Of a stretch of DNA of 64,000 bases, positions 33,617 through 43,455 are shown in pieces (position 1 is the first letter of the stretch; every line of letters begins with the position of its first letter). The position numbers and the translations under genes are program-made. The DNA is from Bacillus thuringiensis (GTDB lineage Bacteria; Bacillota; Bacilli; Bacillales; Bacillaceae_G). The stretch lies in contig NZ_CP155559.1 in the NCBI RefSeq assembly GCF_022095615.2, positions 1,113,501 to 1,177,500 of the forward strand. Reading direction: 5' to 3'. The notes beneath the pieces are model-generated. The model did no database searches. It was not told where the DNA came from and saw only the letters and a list, made by a program, of their open reading frames with translations.

Positions 33617-33708
33617 CTACTATTTCTCGCTGGAAATTAAGAAAAGTCAACATCTTTTTAGAAAGTTCAAATAATGTTTCTTTCATTATGTACAAATTGT
33701 GAAAAGGG

Positions 33709-33738
33709 TTACATTGTTCGTATGATGAGGCTTATAAT
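33709..33738 (+). promoter_or_regulatory. SigA-type promoter upstream of yjzC
   Basis: TTACAT (33709-33714), 18-base spacer, TATAAT (33733-33738). The leader to the yjzC start would be about 220 bases long, and I see no second gene in it. Confidence 0.5.
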
Positions 33739-33966
33739 GAACATGTAATCTTCTCGTATATGTTTGACTCTCCTTTGAAGCTGGCCTATAGTAGGTTGGT
33801 TTCTTTTTTTTTCTACAAATAGGAAAGAAATCCCTTCCTAAGCTTGTGTCATTCATGTATATGTACAAGAACGAAATGTAGTACTTGTTTCCTAAACATG
33901 ACAGAAAAGCTTTCTTTTAAAATGGATATACTAATGAGGCAAAGACGTCATGGAAGGAGAATGGAA

Positions 33967-34146
33967 ATGGGACAAAATCGCAGGTTTCGTTCTGGACAAA
34001 AAGCGCCAAATGATGGCATTTACGTAGAAATAGGTGAAACAGGAAGTATGGTGAAAAATCCGCAAATGGTACAATTAACTGCCGGTGAAAAGTTTCCAGA
34101 TAACACGAATCATAATCGTCAGTGGACATATAAAAGAAAACCGTAA
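33967..34146 (+). CDS. yjzC: YjzC-like small protein
   Basis: A 59-residue hydrophilic protein with the MGQNRRFRSGQKAPNDGIY start and the TAGEKFPDTTN-like middle (here TAGEKFPDNTN) typical of YjzC. No function is established. A longer in-frame start at 33844 lacks a ribosome site; ATG at 33967 follows GGAAGGAGA. Its position next to clpB and yjzD matches the B. subtilis yjzC-yjzD-yjaU order with clpB inserted. Confidence 0.82.
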   Translation: MGQNRRFRSGQKAPNDGIYVEIGETGSMVKNPQMVQLTAGEKFPDNTNHNRQWTYKRKP

Positions 34147-34149
34147 CAG

Positions 34150-34177
34150 AAGCCGCAATCATTATTGCGGCTTTTTT
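34150..34177 (+). terminator. yjzC terminator
   Basis: AAGCCGCAAT-CATT-ATTGCGGCTTTTTT. Confidence 0.9.
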
Positions 34178-34283
34178 GTCGTTATACATAATAATTTCAT
34201 TTGCCGAGCTATTTTAAGTAGCATAATGAATGCTCTCTTTTTCTTTTTCCAATAATAAGTTTGAAAATACATAAGCAAATTTA

Positions 34284-34312
34284 TTGTATAAAAAAGTCAG
34301 TTGGCGTATAAT
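34284..34312 (+). promoter_or_regulatory. SigA promoter of clpB
   Basis: TTGTAT (34284-34289), 17-base spacer, TATAAT (34307-34312), placing the start of transcription just before the CtsR box. Confidence 0.75.
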
Positions 34313-34321
34313 CAAATCAAA

Positions 34322-34338
34322 GGTCAAAGAAAGTCAAA
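34322..34338 (+). promoter_or_regulatory. CtsR operator of clpB
   Basis: GGTCAAA-GAA-AGTCAAA is an exact match to the CtsR heptad direct repeat (A/GGTCAAANANA/GGTCAAA). It lies between the -10 and the ribosome site, an ideal repressor position, and shows heat-shock control. Confidence 0.88.
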
Positions 34339-34357
34339 CTTTTGGAGGGCTATAAAG

Positions 34358-36958
34358 ATGGACTTAAATCAAATGACAACGAAAACACAAGAAGCGATTA
34401 TGAGTGCCCAATCTTTAGCGGTGTCTCATCATCATCAAGAAGTAGATACTGTTCATCTCTTGTTTACATTATTAGAAGAGCAAGATGGGTTAGCGGTACG
34501 TATTTTTCAAAAAATGAATGTCGATATAGAAGCGTTAAAACAAGGCGCCGAAAGTTTAATTAAGAAAAAACCTTCTGTAACGGGAAGCGGTGCAGAAGCA
34601 GGAAAATTATATATAACAGGTGCTCTGCAACAACTACTTGTAAGAGCAGGGAAAGAAGCGGAGAAATTGCAAGATGACTACATTTCAGTTGAACATGTAC
34701 TACTTGCTTTTTCTGAAGAAAAAGGCGATATAAATCAATTACTTACAAGATTTCATATTACGAAAGATAACTTATTACAGTCTTTAATGACAGTTCGGGG
34801 GAATCAAAGAGTGACTAGTCAAAATCCAGAAGCAACTTATGAAGCGTTAGAAAAATATGGCCGTGATTTAGTGGCGGAAGTAAGAGCGGGGAAAATTGAC
34901 CCTGTTATCGGCCGCGATAGTGAAATTCGCCGCGTAATTCGCATTCTTTCACGTAAAACGAAAAACAACCCGGTTTTAATTGGTGAGCCAGGTGTTGGTA
35001 AAACAGCAATCGTTGAAGGATTAGCACAGCGTATTGTGAAAAAGGATGTACCAGAGGGGTTAAAAGATAGAACAATCTTTGCATTAGATATGAGTGCGCT
35101 TGTAGCTGGAGCGAAATTCCGTGGTGAATTTGAAGAGCGCCTGCAAGCTGTATTAAATGAAATTAAAAAGAGTGAAGGCCGCATTTTATTATTCATTGAT
35201 GAACTTCATACAATCGTCGGCGCTGGTAAAACAGAAGGTGCGATGGACGCAGGAAATATGTTGAAACCGATGCTTGCGCGTGGTGAACTGCATTGCATTG
35301 GGGCGACGACGCTCGATGAATATCGTAAATATATTGAGAAAGATCCAGCGCTAGAAAGACGTTTCCAACAAGTATTAGCAGAAGAACCAACTGTTGAAGA
35401 TACAATTTCCATTTTACGTGGTTTAAAAGAGCGCTTTGAAATTTATCATGGTGTAAATATTCATGACCGCGCGATTGTAGCAGCATCTGTTTTATCAGAT
35501 CGATATATTTCGGATCGTTTCTTACCAGATAAAGCAATTGATCTTGTTGATGAAGCGTGTGCAACAATTCGAACAGAGATTGATTCTATGCCAACGGAAT
35601 TAGATGAAGTAACGCGCCGCATTATGCAGCTGGAGATTGAAGAAGCAGCTCTTGGAAAAGAGAAGGACTTTGGTAGCCAAGAACGTCTAAAAACGTTGCA
35701 ACGTGAATTATCGGATTTAAAAGAAGTTGCAAGTGGTATGAGAGCGAAATGGGAGAAAGAAAAAGAAGATATTCACAAAGTTCGTGACTTACGTGAACAT
35801 TTAGAGCGTCTGCGCCGTGAATTAGAAGAAGCAGAAGGTAATTACGATTTAAATAAAGCAGCGGAACTTCGCCACGGGAAAATTCCTGCAATTGAAAAAG
35901 AGTTAAAAGAAGCAGAAGAAATGGGCGCACATAATAAACAAGAAAATCGTTTATTACGTGAGGAAGTAAGTGAAGAAGAGATTGCTGATATTGTTTCACG
36001 CTGGACTGGTATTCCTGTTGCAAAACTCGTTGAAGGTGAACGCGAGAAATTACTACGCTTAGAGCAAATTTTATCAGATCGTGTAATCGGACAAGAGGAA
36101 GCGGTAAGTTTAGTATCAGACGCAGTTCTTCGTGCACGCGCTGGTATTAAAGACCCGAACCGTCCAATTGGTTCCTTCATCTTCTTAGGACCGACAGGTG
36201 TTGGTAAAACAGAACTTGCAAAAACGTTAGCGCAGTCTTTATTCGATAGTGAAGAGCAAATGATTCGTATCGACATGTCTGAGTATATGGAGAAACACGC
36301 TGTGTCACGCTTAATTGGTGCGCCTCCTGGATATGTTGGATATGAAGAGGGTGGTCAATTAACAGAAGCGGTAAGACGTAAACCGTATTCAGTTATTTTG
36401 TTAGACGAAATCGAAAAAGCACATCCAGAAGTATTCAACATTTTATTACAAATGTTAGATGATGGACGCATTACAGATTCGCAAGGACGTACAGTAGACT
36501 TTAAAAACACGGTTATTATTATGACTTCAAATATTGGGTCTGCTCATTTGTTAGATGGATTAGAAACAGATGGCTCAATTAAAGAGGGATCAAGAGAACT
36601 TGTAATGGGGCAATTAAGAGGACATTTCCGACCAGAGTTTTTAAATCGTGTCGATGAAATTATTTTATTCAAACCTCTTACAACAAATGAAATTAAAGGT
36701 ATTGTTGATAAGATTGTACAAGAATTACAAGGTCGTTTAGCTGACCGTCATATTACGTTAGAATTAACAGATGCAGCGAAAGAGTTTGTTGTAGAAGCTG
36801 GCTTTGATCCGATGTACGGAGCTCGTCCATTAAAACGATATGTACAACGTCAAGTTGAGACGAAATTAGCGAGAGAATTAATTGCAGGGACGATTACTGA
36901 TAACAGTCACGTAGTTGTTGATGTAGAAAATAACGAATTAGTCGTTCATGTAAAGTAA
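34358..36958 (+). CDS. clpB: ATP-dependent chaperone ClpB
   Basis: An 866-residue AAA+ disaggregase that works with DnaK to rescue aggregated proteins. Domains: ClpN (1-145), first AAA+ with GEPGVGKT (about 205-212) and [13 protein letters not shown], the long coiled-coil M domain (about 400-525) that separates ClpB from ClpA/ClpC, second AAA+ with GPTGVGKT (about 608-615) and [13 protein letters not shown], and the C-terminal D2-small domain. It has no ClpP-binding loop. ATG at 34358 follows GGAGGG; an in-frame start at 34301 lies in the promoter. B. subtilis lacks clpB, so this is a notable difference at this place. Confidence 0.96.
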   Translation: MDLNQMTTKTQEAIMSAQSLAVSHHHQEVDTVHLLFTLLEEQDGLAVRIFQKMNVDIEALKQGAESLIKKKPSVTGSGAEAGKLYITGALQQLLVRAGKEAEKLQDDYISVEHVLLAFSEEKGDINQLLTRFHITKDNLLQSLMTVRGNQRVTSQNPEATYEALEKYGRDLVAEVRAGKIDPVIGRDSEIRRVIRILSRKTKNNPVLIGEPGVGKTAIVEGLAQRIVKKDVPEGLKDRTIFALDMSALVAGAKFRGEFEERLQAVLNEIKKSEGRILLFIDELHTIVGAGKTEGAMDAGNMLKPMLARGELHCIGATTLDEYRKYIEKDPALERRFQQVLAEEPTVEDTISILRGLKERFEIYHGVNIHDRAIVAASVLSDRYISDRFLPDKAIDLVDEACATIRTEIDSMPTELDEVTRRIMQLEIEEAALGKEKDFGSQERLKTLQRELSDLKEVASGMRAKWEKEKEDIHKVRDLREHLERLRRELEEAEGNYDLNKAAELRHGKIPAIEKELKEAEEMGAHNKQENRLLREEVSEEEIADIVSRWTGIPVAKLVEGEREKLLRLEQILSDRVIGQEEAVSLVSDAVLRARAGIKDPNRPIGSFIFLGPTGVGKTELAKTLAQSLFDSEEQMIRIDMSEYMEKHAVSRLIGAPPGYVGYEEGGQLTEAVRRKPYSVILLDEIEKAHPEVFNILLQMLDDGRITDSQGRTVDFKNTVIIMTSNIGSAHLLDGLETDGSIKEGSRELVMGQLRGHFRPEFLNRVDEIILFKPLTTNEIKGIVDKIVQELQGRLADRHITLELTDAAKEFVVEAGFDPMYGARPLKRYVQRQVETKLARELIAGTITDNSHVVVDVENNELVVHVK

Positions 36959-36962
36959 AATA

Positions 36963-36995
36963 AAAAAGAGTTCGGATAAAATCCGGACTCTTTTT
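36963..36995. terminator. Bidirectional terminator between clpB and yjzD
   Basis: AAAAAGAGT-CGGAT...ATCCG-ACTCTTTTT stem between convergent genes. Confidence 0.88.
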
Positions 36996-37176
36996 AGTGT
37001 TGTTCTACTGGCTCGTTTGGAATGGCAGCTGCAATTGCTAGTACTAATACTGCAAGAACAACTGAGAAAATAGACGCTTGGTTAAAATCGTATGTACCGC
37101 CAGTCATAGAGCCGATTACGTAGCTCATCATATGCACAAGCGCGAACGACCAAATTAATGCCCAAATGAAACGCAT
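36994..37176 (-). CDS. yjzD: YjzD-like small membrane protein (DUF2929)
   Basis: A 60-residue protein with two membrane helices (about 4-22 and 33-51) and a short acidic tail. The sequence and place match YjzD, DUF2929. Function is unknown. ATG at 37176 follows GAGGTG. It is transcribed toward clpB and shares its terminator. Confidence 0.82.
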   Translation of the reverse strand: MRFIWALIWSFALVHMMSYVIGSMTGGTYDFNQASIFSVVLAVLVLAIAAAIPNEPVEQH

Positions 37177-37332
37177 ATTTTACACCTCTATTCGTTCAAT
37201 CTGTCCTTATTGTAACACAATTGAAAAAAGAATATAGAAAAATATTTGTAGATTTTTCAACGCAAATTTGCATTCCGTTCATACATTATAGAAGAGTACT
37301 TTTATACGTTTAGAAAATAAGGCGGGGGAAAA

Positions 37333-38067
37333 ATGAGTATTACGGAACGTTTTTTTTACTTAGAAAAAGAACCATGTGTCATTTATTTACCGGAGAAGCC
37401 AAATGGATTTTCTGTAATGCTTCTTGGTGATTACAACTACTTTATTGAGAATGGTACAAGTTTATGGACACAGCATGCAGGCAAATCTTATTTTTTACAT
37501 GGCCTTATTGCGGAAGGCTACACGGTCTTTTCTTCTAATTTATACGGAAGACATTGGGGAAACGACCAATCTGTTCGTCTAGCAAAACGCTTATATGACG
37601 TTGTTTTGAGAAAAGAGACATTAAATGCGAAAATGCACATTATGGCAGACGGTATGGGGGCACTTGTAGCACTTGAAATGATGAACAAATACCCTGAATG
37701 TATACGCTCAGTCATTATGTTAAATCCGTGTTTAGATTTACCAGAATATGTGGAGTTTGAGAAAGAGCATAAGTTTTTTTACAAAAGATTAGTGAAGGAA
37801 TTAAGTTTGGCGTATGATTCCAAAGAAGAAGAATTGGAGTCCAAAATAAATAAGAAAACATTTACGCTTCTTCCGTCTTGTGTACCTGTTAAAGTTTTCG
37901 TATCAACACAAGAAAAAAGAGGAAGAAAACAGTTGTTACGTAAATATGAGAAAATGAGGCAATTCAATCAATGCGATACTTCTGTCTTATTCCATCTGCA
38001 AGATGTGAAATATAAAATGGTTAGGCAAACGACTGATTTCTTTAAAAAATATGAAGAAGAATTGTGA
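37333..38067 (+). CDS. yjaU: Alpha/beta-hydrolase-like protein YjaU lacking the nucleophile serine
   Basis: A 244-residue protein with an alpha/beta hydrolase fold. The nucleophile-elbow region reads HIMADGMGALVALEM, where the usual GxSxG serine is replaced by Gly (residue 107), so hydrolysis by the standard mechanism is unlikely. The following strand (CIRSVIMLNP) and C-terminal half fit the fold. ATG at 37333 follows GGCGGGG. The position before the epimerase-like gene and comZ matches B. subtilis yjaU. A binding or structural role is an inference. Confidence 0.78.
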   Translation: MSITERFFYLEKEPCVIYLPEKPNGFSVMLLGDYNYFIENGTSLWTQHAGKSYFLHGLIAEGYTVFSSNLYGRHWGNDQSVRLAKRLYDVVLRKETLNAKMHIMADGMGALVALEMMNKYPECIRSVIMLNPCLDLPEYVEFEKEHKFFYKRLVKELSLAYDSKEEELESKINKKTFTLLPSCVPVKVFVSTQEKRGRKQLLRKYEKMRQFNQCDTSVLFHLQDVKYKMVRQTTDFFKKYEEEL

Positions 38068-38123
38068 AGCTCCCATATACATAAATGAGGAGCTATTTGT
38101 TTCAAGGAGAAAGGGTTGGTGGT

Positions 38124-38969
38124 ATGGAGCGCGTGCTAATTATAGGTGCACTTACGTTTGTAGGTTATCACCTTGTGAATAAAATGATTGCAGAAGAAGT
38201 AGAAGTGTACGGTCTTGATTTTGATGAATTCGAGAATATGACAAAAATTAATGAAGAGAAGTTATTGTTAATTGGGCGAAATGCGTTATTTACGTATTAT
38301 TCGATAAGAGATGAAGATGGATGGAGATCAGTAGAAGGAGAGAAGTTCGATACGGTTTATTTTTGCTTATATGAGCCAAATCAACAAAGTGGTTTTCGGA
38401 ATGAAAGGGTTATATTACAGTATTTAAAGCGGATTATAAGACTGTGTGCAGAACAGAAAGTGAAGTTAAATCTAATTTCTTCTATTGAAGTAGGAAATGC
38501 AGACGAATCTGAAAATAAACGATTATTTTCGAAAGTGGAAGAAGGATTGAAAAAAGGAGAGGTACAATATAGTGTATTTCGAGTTCCTATATTATATGGG
38601 CCATGGCAACCATCCTTTATGATGTATCATCAGCTCATTTTATCAGAACTCGATGAGAAAGAGTGCCATTATGCGAGTGAGGAAAACGGAAGTGATTTAT
38701 TGTATGTGGAAGATGTAGGTGAATACTTATGGGAAAATGGAATGAACGAGGAGCATCTCGGCATATACAATTTACTTAGTGGTAAAAAGACATTATGGAA
38801 AAAAGGTATGAACCTTTTACGTGCAGAGGATAAAGAGAATAAAGAGAATGAGGAAGAAAGAGATTCAGCTGTAGAGGTTGTTTTGATAAAAAGAAATACC
38901 CCACTAGAATACGGTTTAAATAAACAATTGGCCCATATGAAAAAATATAAAGAGTTATACGAAGGATAG
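38124..38969 (+). CDS. yjaV: NAD-dependent epimerase/dehydratase-like protein YjaV
   Basis: A 281-residue protein of the extended short-chain dehydrogenase fold. The Rossmann start VLIIGALTFVGYHLV keeps the spaced glycines and the FRVPILYGP motif of epimerases is present, but the catalytic YxxxK is not evident (the region reads KRLFSKVEEG). It may bind nucleotide without normal redox activity. ATG at 38124 is the first plausible start; the nearest AAGGAGA is 13 bases away. It lies 57 bp after yjaU and is followed directly by comZ. Confidence 0.78.
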   Translation: MERVLIIGALTFVGYHLVNKMIAEEVEVYGLDFDEFENMTKINEEKLLLIGRNALFTYYSIRDEDGWRSVEGEKFDTVYFCLYEPNQQSGFRNERVILQYLKRIIRLCAEQKVKLNLISSIEVGNADESENKRLFSKVEEGLKKGEVQYSVFRVPILYGPWQPSFMMYHQLILSELDEKECHYASEENGSDLLYVEDVGEYLWENGMNEEHLGIYNLLSGKKTLWKKGMNLLRAEDKENKENEEERDSAVEVVLIKRNTPLEYGLNKQLAHMKKYKELYEG

Positions 38970-39022
38970 CGAGCGTGTTACACTATGTATGTGAAAGTTT
39001 TAATGGAGAGGAAGAACATAAT

Positions 39023-39199
39023 ATGAATGAGAAAAGCATGCAATTTTTACAAATCGCAATGAAGCATTTACCAGAAGCAAAGGCCATTTTAGATGATAAT
39101 GGAATTGCGCTTGATATGGAGAAAGCACAACCAGTATTAGAGTTATTGATGAAAGTTATGAACGAAGCATATGAGCTTGGGAAAGCAGATCAAGAATAA
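39023..39199 (+). CDS. comZ: ComG operon repressor ComZ
   Basis: A 58-residue protein matching ComZ (MNEKSMQFLQIAMKHLPEAK start, then the acidic LDDNGIALDMEKAQP middle). In B. subtilis ComZ lowers comG expression and so limits competence. ATG at 39023 follows GGAGAGGAAG. In B. subtilis comZ follows med; here the med gene is absent and comZ directly follows yjaV. A strong terminator closes the unit. Confidence 0.9.
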   Translation: MNEKSMQFLQIAMKHLPEAKAILDDNGIALDMEKAQPVLELLMKVMNEAYELGKADQE

Positions 39200-39230
39200 A
39201 AAGAATAAAAAACATCTTTTTAGATGGAAG

Positions 39231-39270
39231 AAAGGCCCGAACCGTGGATAGAAGCGGTTCGGGCCTTTTT
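39231..39270 (+). terminator. comZ terminator
   Basis: AAAGGCCCGAACC...GGTTCGGGCCTTTTT, a 13-bp GC-rich stem with T run. Confidence 0.92.
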
Positions 39271-39365
39271 ATATTTCAAAAGAAACAGGGAAGGTATGTT
39301 TCTGTTTCTTTTAATAAACAATAAAGTGAATAATGCTGGCTTTATGTTTTAGCTGAAATATATTC

Positions 39366-39394
39366 TAGACAAAAATACATTTATGTTTTAAAAT
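39366..39394 (+). promoter_or_regulatory. SigA promoter of fabH-fabF
   Basis: TAGACA (39366-39371), 17-base spacer, TAAAAT (39389-39394), immediately upstream of and overlapping by one base the FapR-type operator. Confidence 0.65.
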
Positions 39395-39410
39395 TAGTAC
39401 CAAGTCATAA
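39394..39410 (+). promoter_or_regulatory. FapR operator of fabH-fabF
   Basis: TTAGTACCAAGTCATAA closely fits the FapR pattern (TTAGTACC, two bases, GTCTTAA-like half). It overlaps the -10 end and the predicted start of transcription. FapR is the malonyl-CoA-responsive repressor of fatty-acid synthesis genes in Bacillus. Confidence 0.75.
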
Positions 39411-39438
39411 TAATTGATATAAAACGGAGGGCTGCGAT

Positions 39439-40371
39439 GTGAACGTGGGCATTTTAGGGATCGGAAGATATGTGCCGGAAAAAGTAGTCACAAATCACGA
39501 TTTAGAGAAAATAATGGATACATCCGATGAATGGATTCGTACGAGAACGGGAATTGCAGAAAGACGCATTGCCGATGATACAATAGATACTTCATATATG
39601 GCCGTAGAGGCTGCTAAAAAAGCACTTGAAGATGCAGGGGTTAGCGGAGAAGATATCGATCTTATTTTAGTGGCGACAGTAACACCAGATCGTGCGTTTC
39701 CAGCAGTAGCTTGTGTCATTCAAGAAGCGATTGGAGCGAAACATGCAGCTGCAATGGATGTAGGAGCAGCATGTGCTGGTTTTATGTACGGAATGATTAC
39801 AGCGCAGCAATTTATTCAAACGGGAACTTATAAAAATGTATTAGTAGTTGGTAGTGATAAACTATCTAAAATTGTAGACTGGAATGATCGCAATACAGCA
39901 GTACTATTTGGGGACGGAGCCGGTGCTATTGTAATGGGGGCAGTTTCAGAAGGAAGAGGCGTTCTATCTTTCGAATTAGGAGCAGACGGAAGTGGCGGTA
40001 AGCATCTATATCAAGACGAGTATGTTATGATGAATGGCAGAGAAGTCTTTAAATTTGCCGTTCGTCAACTTGGTGAATCTTGTCTTCGCGTGCTGGATAA
40101 GGCTGGTCTTACGAAAGAGGATGTGGATTTCTTAGTACCGCATCAAGCGAATATTCGTATTATGGAATCTGCAAGAGAGAGATTAAATTTACCACAAGAA
40201 AAAATGAGTATGACAATTGAAAAGTTTGGTAATACATCAGCTTCTTCAATTCCAATTGCAATGGTAGAGGAATTGCAAAATGGACGTATTCAAGATGGTG
40301 ATTTAATTATACTTGTCGGTTTCGGCGGCGGATTAACATGGGGAGCAGTCGCTCTTCGTTGGGGTAAATAA
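39439..40371 (+). CDS. fabHA: Beta-ketoacyl-ACP synthase III
   Basis: A 310-residue condensing enzyme that starts fatty-acid synthesis from acyl-CoA and malonyl-ACP. The Cys-His-Asn triad is visible: DVGAACAGF (Cys about 112), VPHQANIRI (His) and KFGNTSASS (Asn). GTG at 39439 lies 7 bases after CGGAGGG and is the only fitting start. It is the first gene of a two-gene operon with fabF and carries a FapR-type operator. B. subtilis has two FabH enzymes; position identifies this as the FabHA equivalent. Confidence 0.95.
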   Translation: MNVGILGIGRYVPEKVVTNHDLEKIMDTSDEWIRTRTGIAERRIADDTIDTSYMAVEAAKKALEDAGVSGEDIDLILVATVTPDRAFPAVACVIQEAIGAKHAAAMDVGAACAGFMYGMITAQQFIQTGTYKNVLVVGSDKLSKIVDWNDRNTAVLFGDGAGAIVMGAVSEGRGVLSFELGADGSGGKHLYQDEYVMMNGREVFKFAVRQLGESCLRVLDKAGLTKEDVDFLVPHQANIRIMESARERLNLPQEKMSMTIEKFGNTSASSIPIAMVEELQNGRIQDGDLIILVGFGGGLTWGAVALRWGK

Positions 40372-40402
40372 GGACTGAGAGAAAAAAAGGAGTGTATTTT
40401 GT

Positions 40403-41641
40403 ATGGAAAAAAAGAGGGTCGTAATTACAGGACTAGGAGCTGTTACACCGATCGGAACAGATGTTGAAACAGCGTGGGAAAACATTAAAAAGGGTGTATC
40501 TGGAATCGGACGACTTACAAGAATTGATCCGGAACTATTTCCAGCAAAAGTAGCAGCAGAAATTAACGACTTTGAAGTCGAGAAATATATTGATAAAAAA
40601 GAAGCGCGCCGTATGGATCGCTTTACACAATATGCAGTAGCAGCAGCGAAAATGGCAGTTGCAGATGCAAAGCTTGAAATTACAGAAGAAAACGGACCTC
40701 GAATTGGTGTATGGATTGGTTCTGGTATTGGCGGTATGGAAACATACGAAGAACAATTTAAGATTTTTACTGAGAAAGGCCCGCGTCGCGTGAGCCCATT
40801 CTTCGTACCAATGATGATCCCAGATATGGCAGCAGGTCAAGTATCGATCGCAACAGGAGCAAAAGGAATTAACACTTGTTCTGTAACGGCTTGTGCATCT
40901 GGTGCAAACTCAATTGGTGATGCATTTAAAGCAATTCAGCGCGGTGATGCTGATGCAATGATAACAGGCGGAGCAGAAGCGCCGTTAACAAGCATGGCAT
41001 TTGCAGGATTTAGTTCAGCGAAAGCATTAACATTTAATGAAGATCCAGTAACAGCTTGCCGTCCATTTGATAAAAATCGTAGCGGTTTCGTAATGGGTGA
41101 AGGTTCAGGTATTTTAATTCTTGAAGAATTAGAGCACGCATTAGCTCGTGGTGCTCACATTTATGCGGAAATCGCTGGTTACGGTGCAACGGGTGATGCA
41201 TTCCATATTACAATGCCGGCTCCTGGTGGTGAAGGTGGCGTGCGTGCAATGCGTCAAGCTTTAGCAGATGCAGGTCTACAGCCAGAAGATATTGATTACA
41301 TTAATGCGCACGGTACAAGTACGGATGCGAATGAAAAGTATGAAACGATGGCAATTAAAGAAACGTTCGGTGAGCATGCGTATAAGGTGGCAATTAGCTC
41401 AACGAAATCGATGACAGGTCACTTATTAGGAGCAGCTGGTGCTGTTGAAGCGATCTTCTCGATTAAATCAATTACAGACGGAGTAATCCCTCCAACAATT
41501 AACTATGAAACACCAGATCCAGAATGTGACTTAGATTACGTACCGAATAAAGCGAGACAACAAGAAGTAAATGCAGTATTAAGTAACTCACTAGGATTCG
41601 GTGGTCATAACGCAGTGTTAGTATTTAAATCGTATAAATAA
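40403..41641 (+). CDS. fabF: Beta-ketoacyl-ACP synthase II
   Basis: A 412-residue elongating condensing enzyme of fatty-acid synthesis. The Cys-His-His triad is in [14 protein letters not shown] (Cys about 164), [14 protein letters not shown] and [12 protein letters not shown]. Length and the closing [13 protein letters not shown] segment are typical. ATG at 40403 follows AAAGGAGTG, 31 bp after fabH, so both are in one FapR-regulated transcript. A long terminator follows. Confidence 0.96.
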   Translation: MEKKRVVITGLGAVTPIGTDVETAWENIKKGVSGIGRLTRIDPELFPAKVAAEINDFEVEKYIDKKEARRMDRFTQYAVAAAKMAVADAKLEITEENGPRIGVWIGSGIGGMETYEEQFKIFTEKGPRRVSPFFVPMMIPDMAAGQVSIATGAKGINTCSVTACASGANSIGDAFKAIQRGDADAMITGGAEAPLTSMAFAGFSSAKALTFNEDPVTACRPFDKNRSGFVMGEGSGILILEELEHALARGAHIYAEIAGYGATGDAFHITMPAPGGEGGVRAMRQALADAGLQPEDIDYINAHGTSTDANEKYETMAIKETFGEHAYKVAISSTKSMTGHLLGAAGAVEAIFSIKSITDGVIPPTINYETPDPECDLDYVPNKARQQEVNAVLSNSLGFGGHNAVLVFKSYK

Positions 41642-41650
41642 TAGATGAAA

Positions 41651-41700
41651 TAAGGAGTTTTTTCGTAGTATATTGCGAAAAAACTCCTTATTTATTTTTA
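41651..41700 (+). terminator. fabF terminator
   Basis: TAAGGAGTTTTTTCG pairs with CGAAAAAACTCCTTA, followed by a T-rich tail. Confidence 0.85.
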
Positions 41701-41747
41701 CGCCTTTTTCTCCTTTTGCATATACATAAGAAAAAGGAGGGATAGAG

Positions 41748-42536
41748 ATGGGGATTGTTGAAACTGCTGAGTGGTTACATCTATATTATGGACGGCCAGA
41801 AAAGCTGTGTGAGAAGTTTACGAAGTATATCCCGCTGCCAAAAGAAAGGTTGTATCGCTTTTTAATTTCTAAAGGTATGTATCGCCCGGTTATGCGAGGA
41901 GAACAGGAAATTAAAGAGTTAGAGGAGAAGGAAATTTGGAAAGAGTTACGTACGGAGTATGAGAAACTGAAAAATTGGTTAAAAGGTCCGGATGTCCCTG
42001 TCTTTATTTTATTATCAGATTCCTATAATCGAACTGTACAAGAAGAGTATAACGGCAGGGCTGGATTATCTATGCGTCACGTTATTTTCTTATTCGTATG
42101 CGGACGGAATTCGGTGGAAGAATTAAAAGTGTTATTGGCGCATGAATATCATCACATATGCAGGTTACATCAAATTGAGACAAAAGAAACAGAATATACA
42201 TTACTTGATACGATGATTATGGAAGGGCTAGCTGAGCAAGCGGTAAAGGAAAGATATTCAGAAAAAAACAATGCACCGTGGACGACGTATCTTTCAAAAG
42301 AAGAGGCTATTTATTATTGGAAAAATGTTGTGCATGAAAGAATAGGTATAAAACGAGGAACAAGGGAGCACGACATCTTATTAAATGGATTTCATTCTTA
42401 TCCGAAGATGCTTGGCTATGCACTTGGATTTCATATTGTCAAAGATTGTGTAACTTCCGCATCTATAGATACACTTTCTTTATTATCTATAGATGCGAAA
42501 GAAATATTGAATAAAGCAAATACATTTCATATATAA
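41748..42536 (+). CDS. yjaZ: YjaZ-like metallopeptidase-fold protein (DUF2268)
   Basis: A 262-residue protein with the zinc-binding HExxH motif as HEYHH (LLAHEYHHICRLH, about residues 135-147) and a downstream MEGLAEQA helix supplying the likely third ligand glutamate. This fits DUF2268/YjaZ, thought to be zinc proteases; targets are unknown. No signal peptide is seen. ATG at 41748 follows AAAAGGAGGG. It keeps the B. subtilis place after fabF. Confidence 0.85.
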   Translation: MGIVETAEWLHLYYGRPEKLCEKFTKYIPLPKERLYRFLISKGMYRPVMRGEQEIKELEEKEIWKELRTEYEKLKNWLKGPDVPVFILLSDSYNRTVQEEYNGRAGLSMRHVIFLFVCGRNSVEELKVLLAHEYHHICRLHQIETKETEYTLLDTMIMEGLAEQAVKERYSEKNNAPWTTYLSKEEAIYYWKNVVHERIGIKRGTREHDILLNGFHSYPKMLGYALGFHIVKDCVTSASIDTLSLLSIDAKEILNKANTFHI

Positions 42537-42567
42537 AAAACAGGAGCTCTATTTCCTGTTTTTTTTA
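42535..42567 (+). terminator. yjaZ terminator
   Basis: AAAAAACAGGA...TCCTGTTTTTTTT hairpin. Confidence 0.82.
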
Positions 42568-42679
42568 GTATTAATAGAAGAGAAAATAATAATTAGAATA
42601 TATTTCCTTAGGTGGAATAAAGTTTAGCGAAATTGAACATAATGATTGATACAAACAGTAGTGAAGTGAGGGGTAGTGA

Positions 42680-43426
42680 ATGTTATATCTACATGATGTA
42701 TGGGTAAATTGGTTTGAAGGTGAAGAGAATGGGTATAACGTTTGTCATTTTTACGAATGGCGAAAAGATGATACGATTGAGCTATTAGATCAAGTGCCAT
42801 TATTAAAAGTAGATTCCACATTATATCATTACATCGAAGACGAATTGTTAGAGCTTCCGCAAAAGTTGTTGGAAGACGTACATCATAAGGCTTATATTCG
42901 TAAAAATCATGAACGTTTGCAGCAAGAGTATTGCTTTGTTGTTACAGATGGAAAAGGAATTATTGCGATCGACACAATTGGTTACAATGTACCAATTCGA
43001 AAAAGTAGACTTATACCGCGCCAAGAGCAGATGGTATATGAGATGGTAGAAAGCGTACAAGCAGAAAAGTATGAGTTCCAAGTAGAAGAAATGGAAAAAG
43101 AACATCATATTTTATCACCATCACCTTTCATTATGAATGGCTTAACTCGTAAAGAAAGACAGCTGAAACAATTATTATTTATGGCGTTAGATCAATTACA
43201 TACAACGAAAAATACAGCAGAAATTCGCTATTGGTTCACAGAGTGGGATCCATCAGCATACGGAATGGTTCAACATATGGAATTTGAAGATATTTGGTCT
43301 AGACTGTATGATGAAGCGAAAGCAGGCTGGTCTGAGAAGCACGAACAATTATGCGAGCGTCTCGTAAAAGGACAGCCATTTTTTGAAAAGTTATGGGAAA
43401 TGGAAAATGAGCAAAAGGTAAATTAA
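42680..43426 (+). CDS. yjbA: YjbA family protein (UPF0736/DUF3603)
   Basis: A 248-residue soluble protein with the [18 protein letters not shown] start typical of the YjbA/UPF0736 family. It is acidic, rich in aromatic residues, and has no visible catalytic motif. Function is unknown. ATG at 42680 follows GTGAGGGG. In B. subtilis the app oligopeptide-transport operon lies between yjaZ and yjbA; here they are only 143 bp apart, with no app genes. Confidence 0.85.
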   Translation: MLYLHDVWVNWFEGEENGYNVCHFYEWRKDDTIELLDQVPLLKVDSTLYHYIEDELLELPQKLLEDVHHKAYIRKNHERLQQEYCFVVTDGKGIIAIDTIGYNVPIRKSRLIPRQEQMVYEMVESVQAEKYEFQVEEMEKEHHILSPSPFIMNGLTRKERQLKQLLFMALDQLHTTKNTAEIRYWFTEWDPSAYGMVQHMEFEDIWSRLYDEAKAGWSEKHEQLCERLVKGQPFFEKLWEMENEQKVN

Positions 43427-43450
43427 AAAACCGCCAATTGGCGGTTTTTT
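43425..43450 (+). terminator. yjbA terminator
   Basis: AAAAAACCGCCAATTGGCGGTTTTTT, a perfect palindrome. Confidence 0.88.
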
Positions 43451-43455
43451 AATTT

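Noticed and set aside
33474..33695. N-terminal extension of the YitU-like phosphatase (74 codons)
   Set aside because: The family starts at the DxDGT region, ATG at 33473 has a good AGAGGTG site, and the extension overlaps a strong hairpin.
35622..36276. Long minus-strand open frames (171 and 144 codons) inside clpB
   Set aside because: Complementary shadows of ClpB codons with low-complexity Leu- or Ser-rich products; no start signals.
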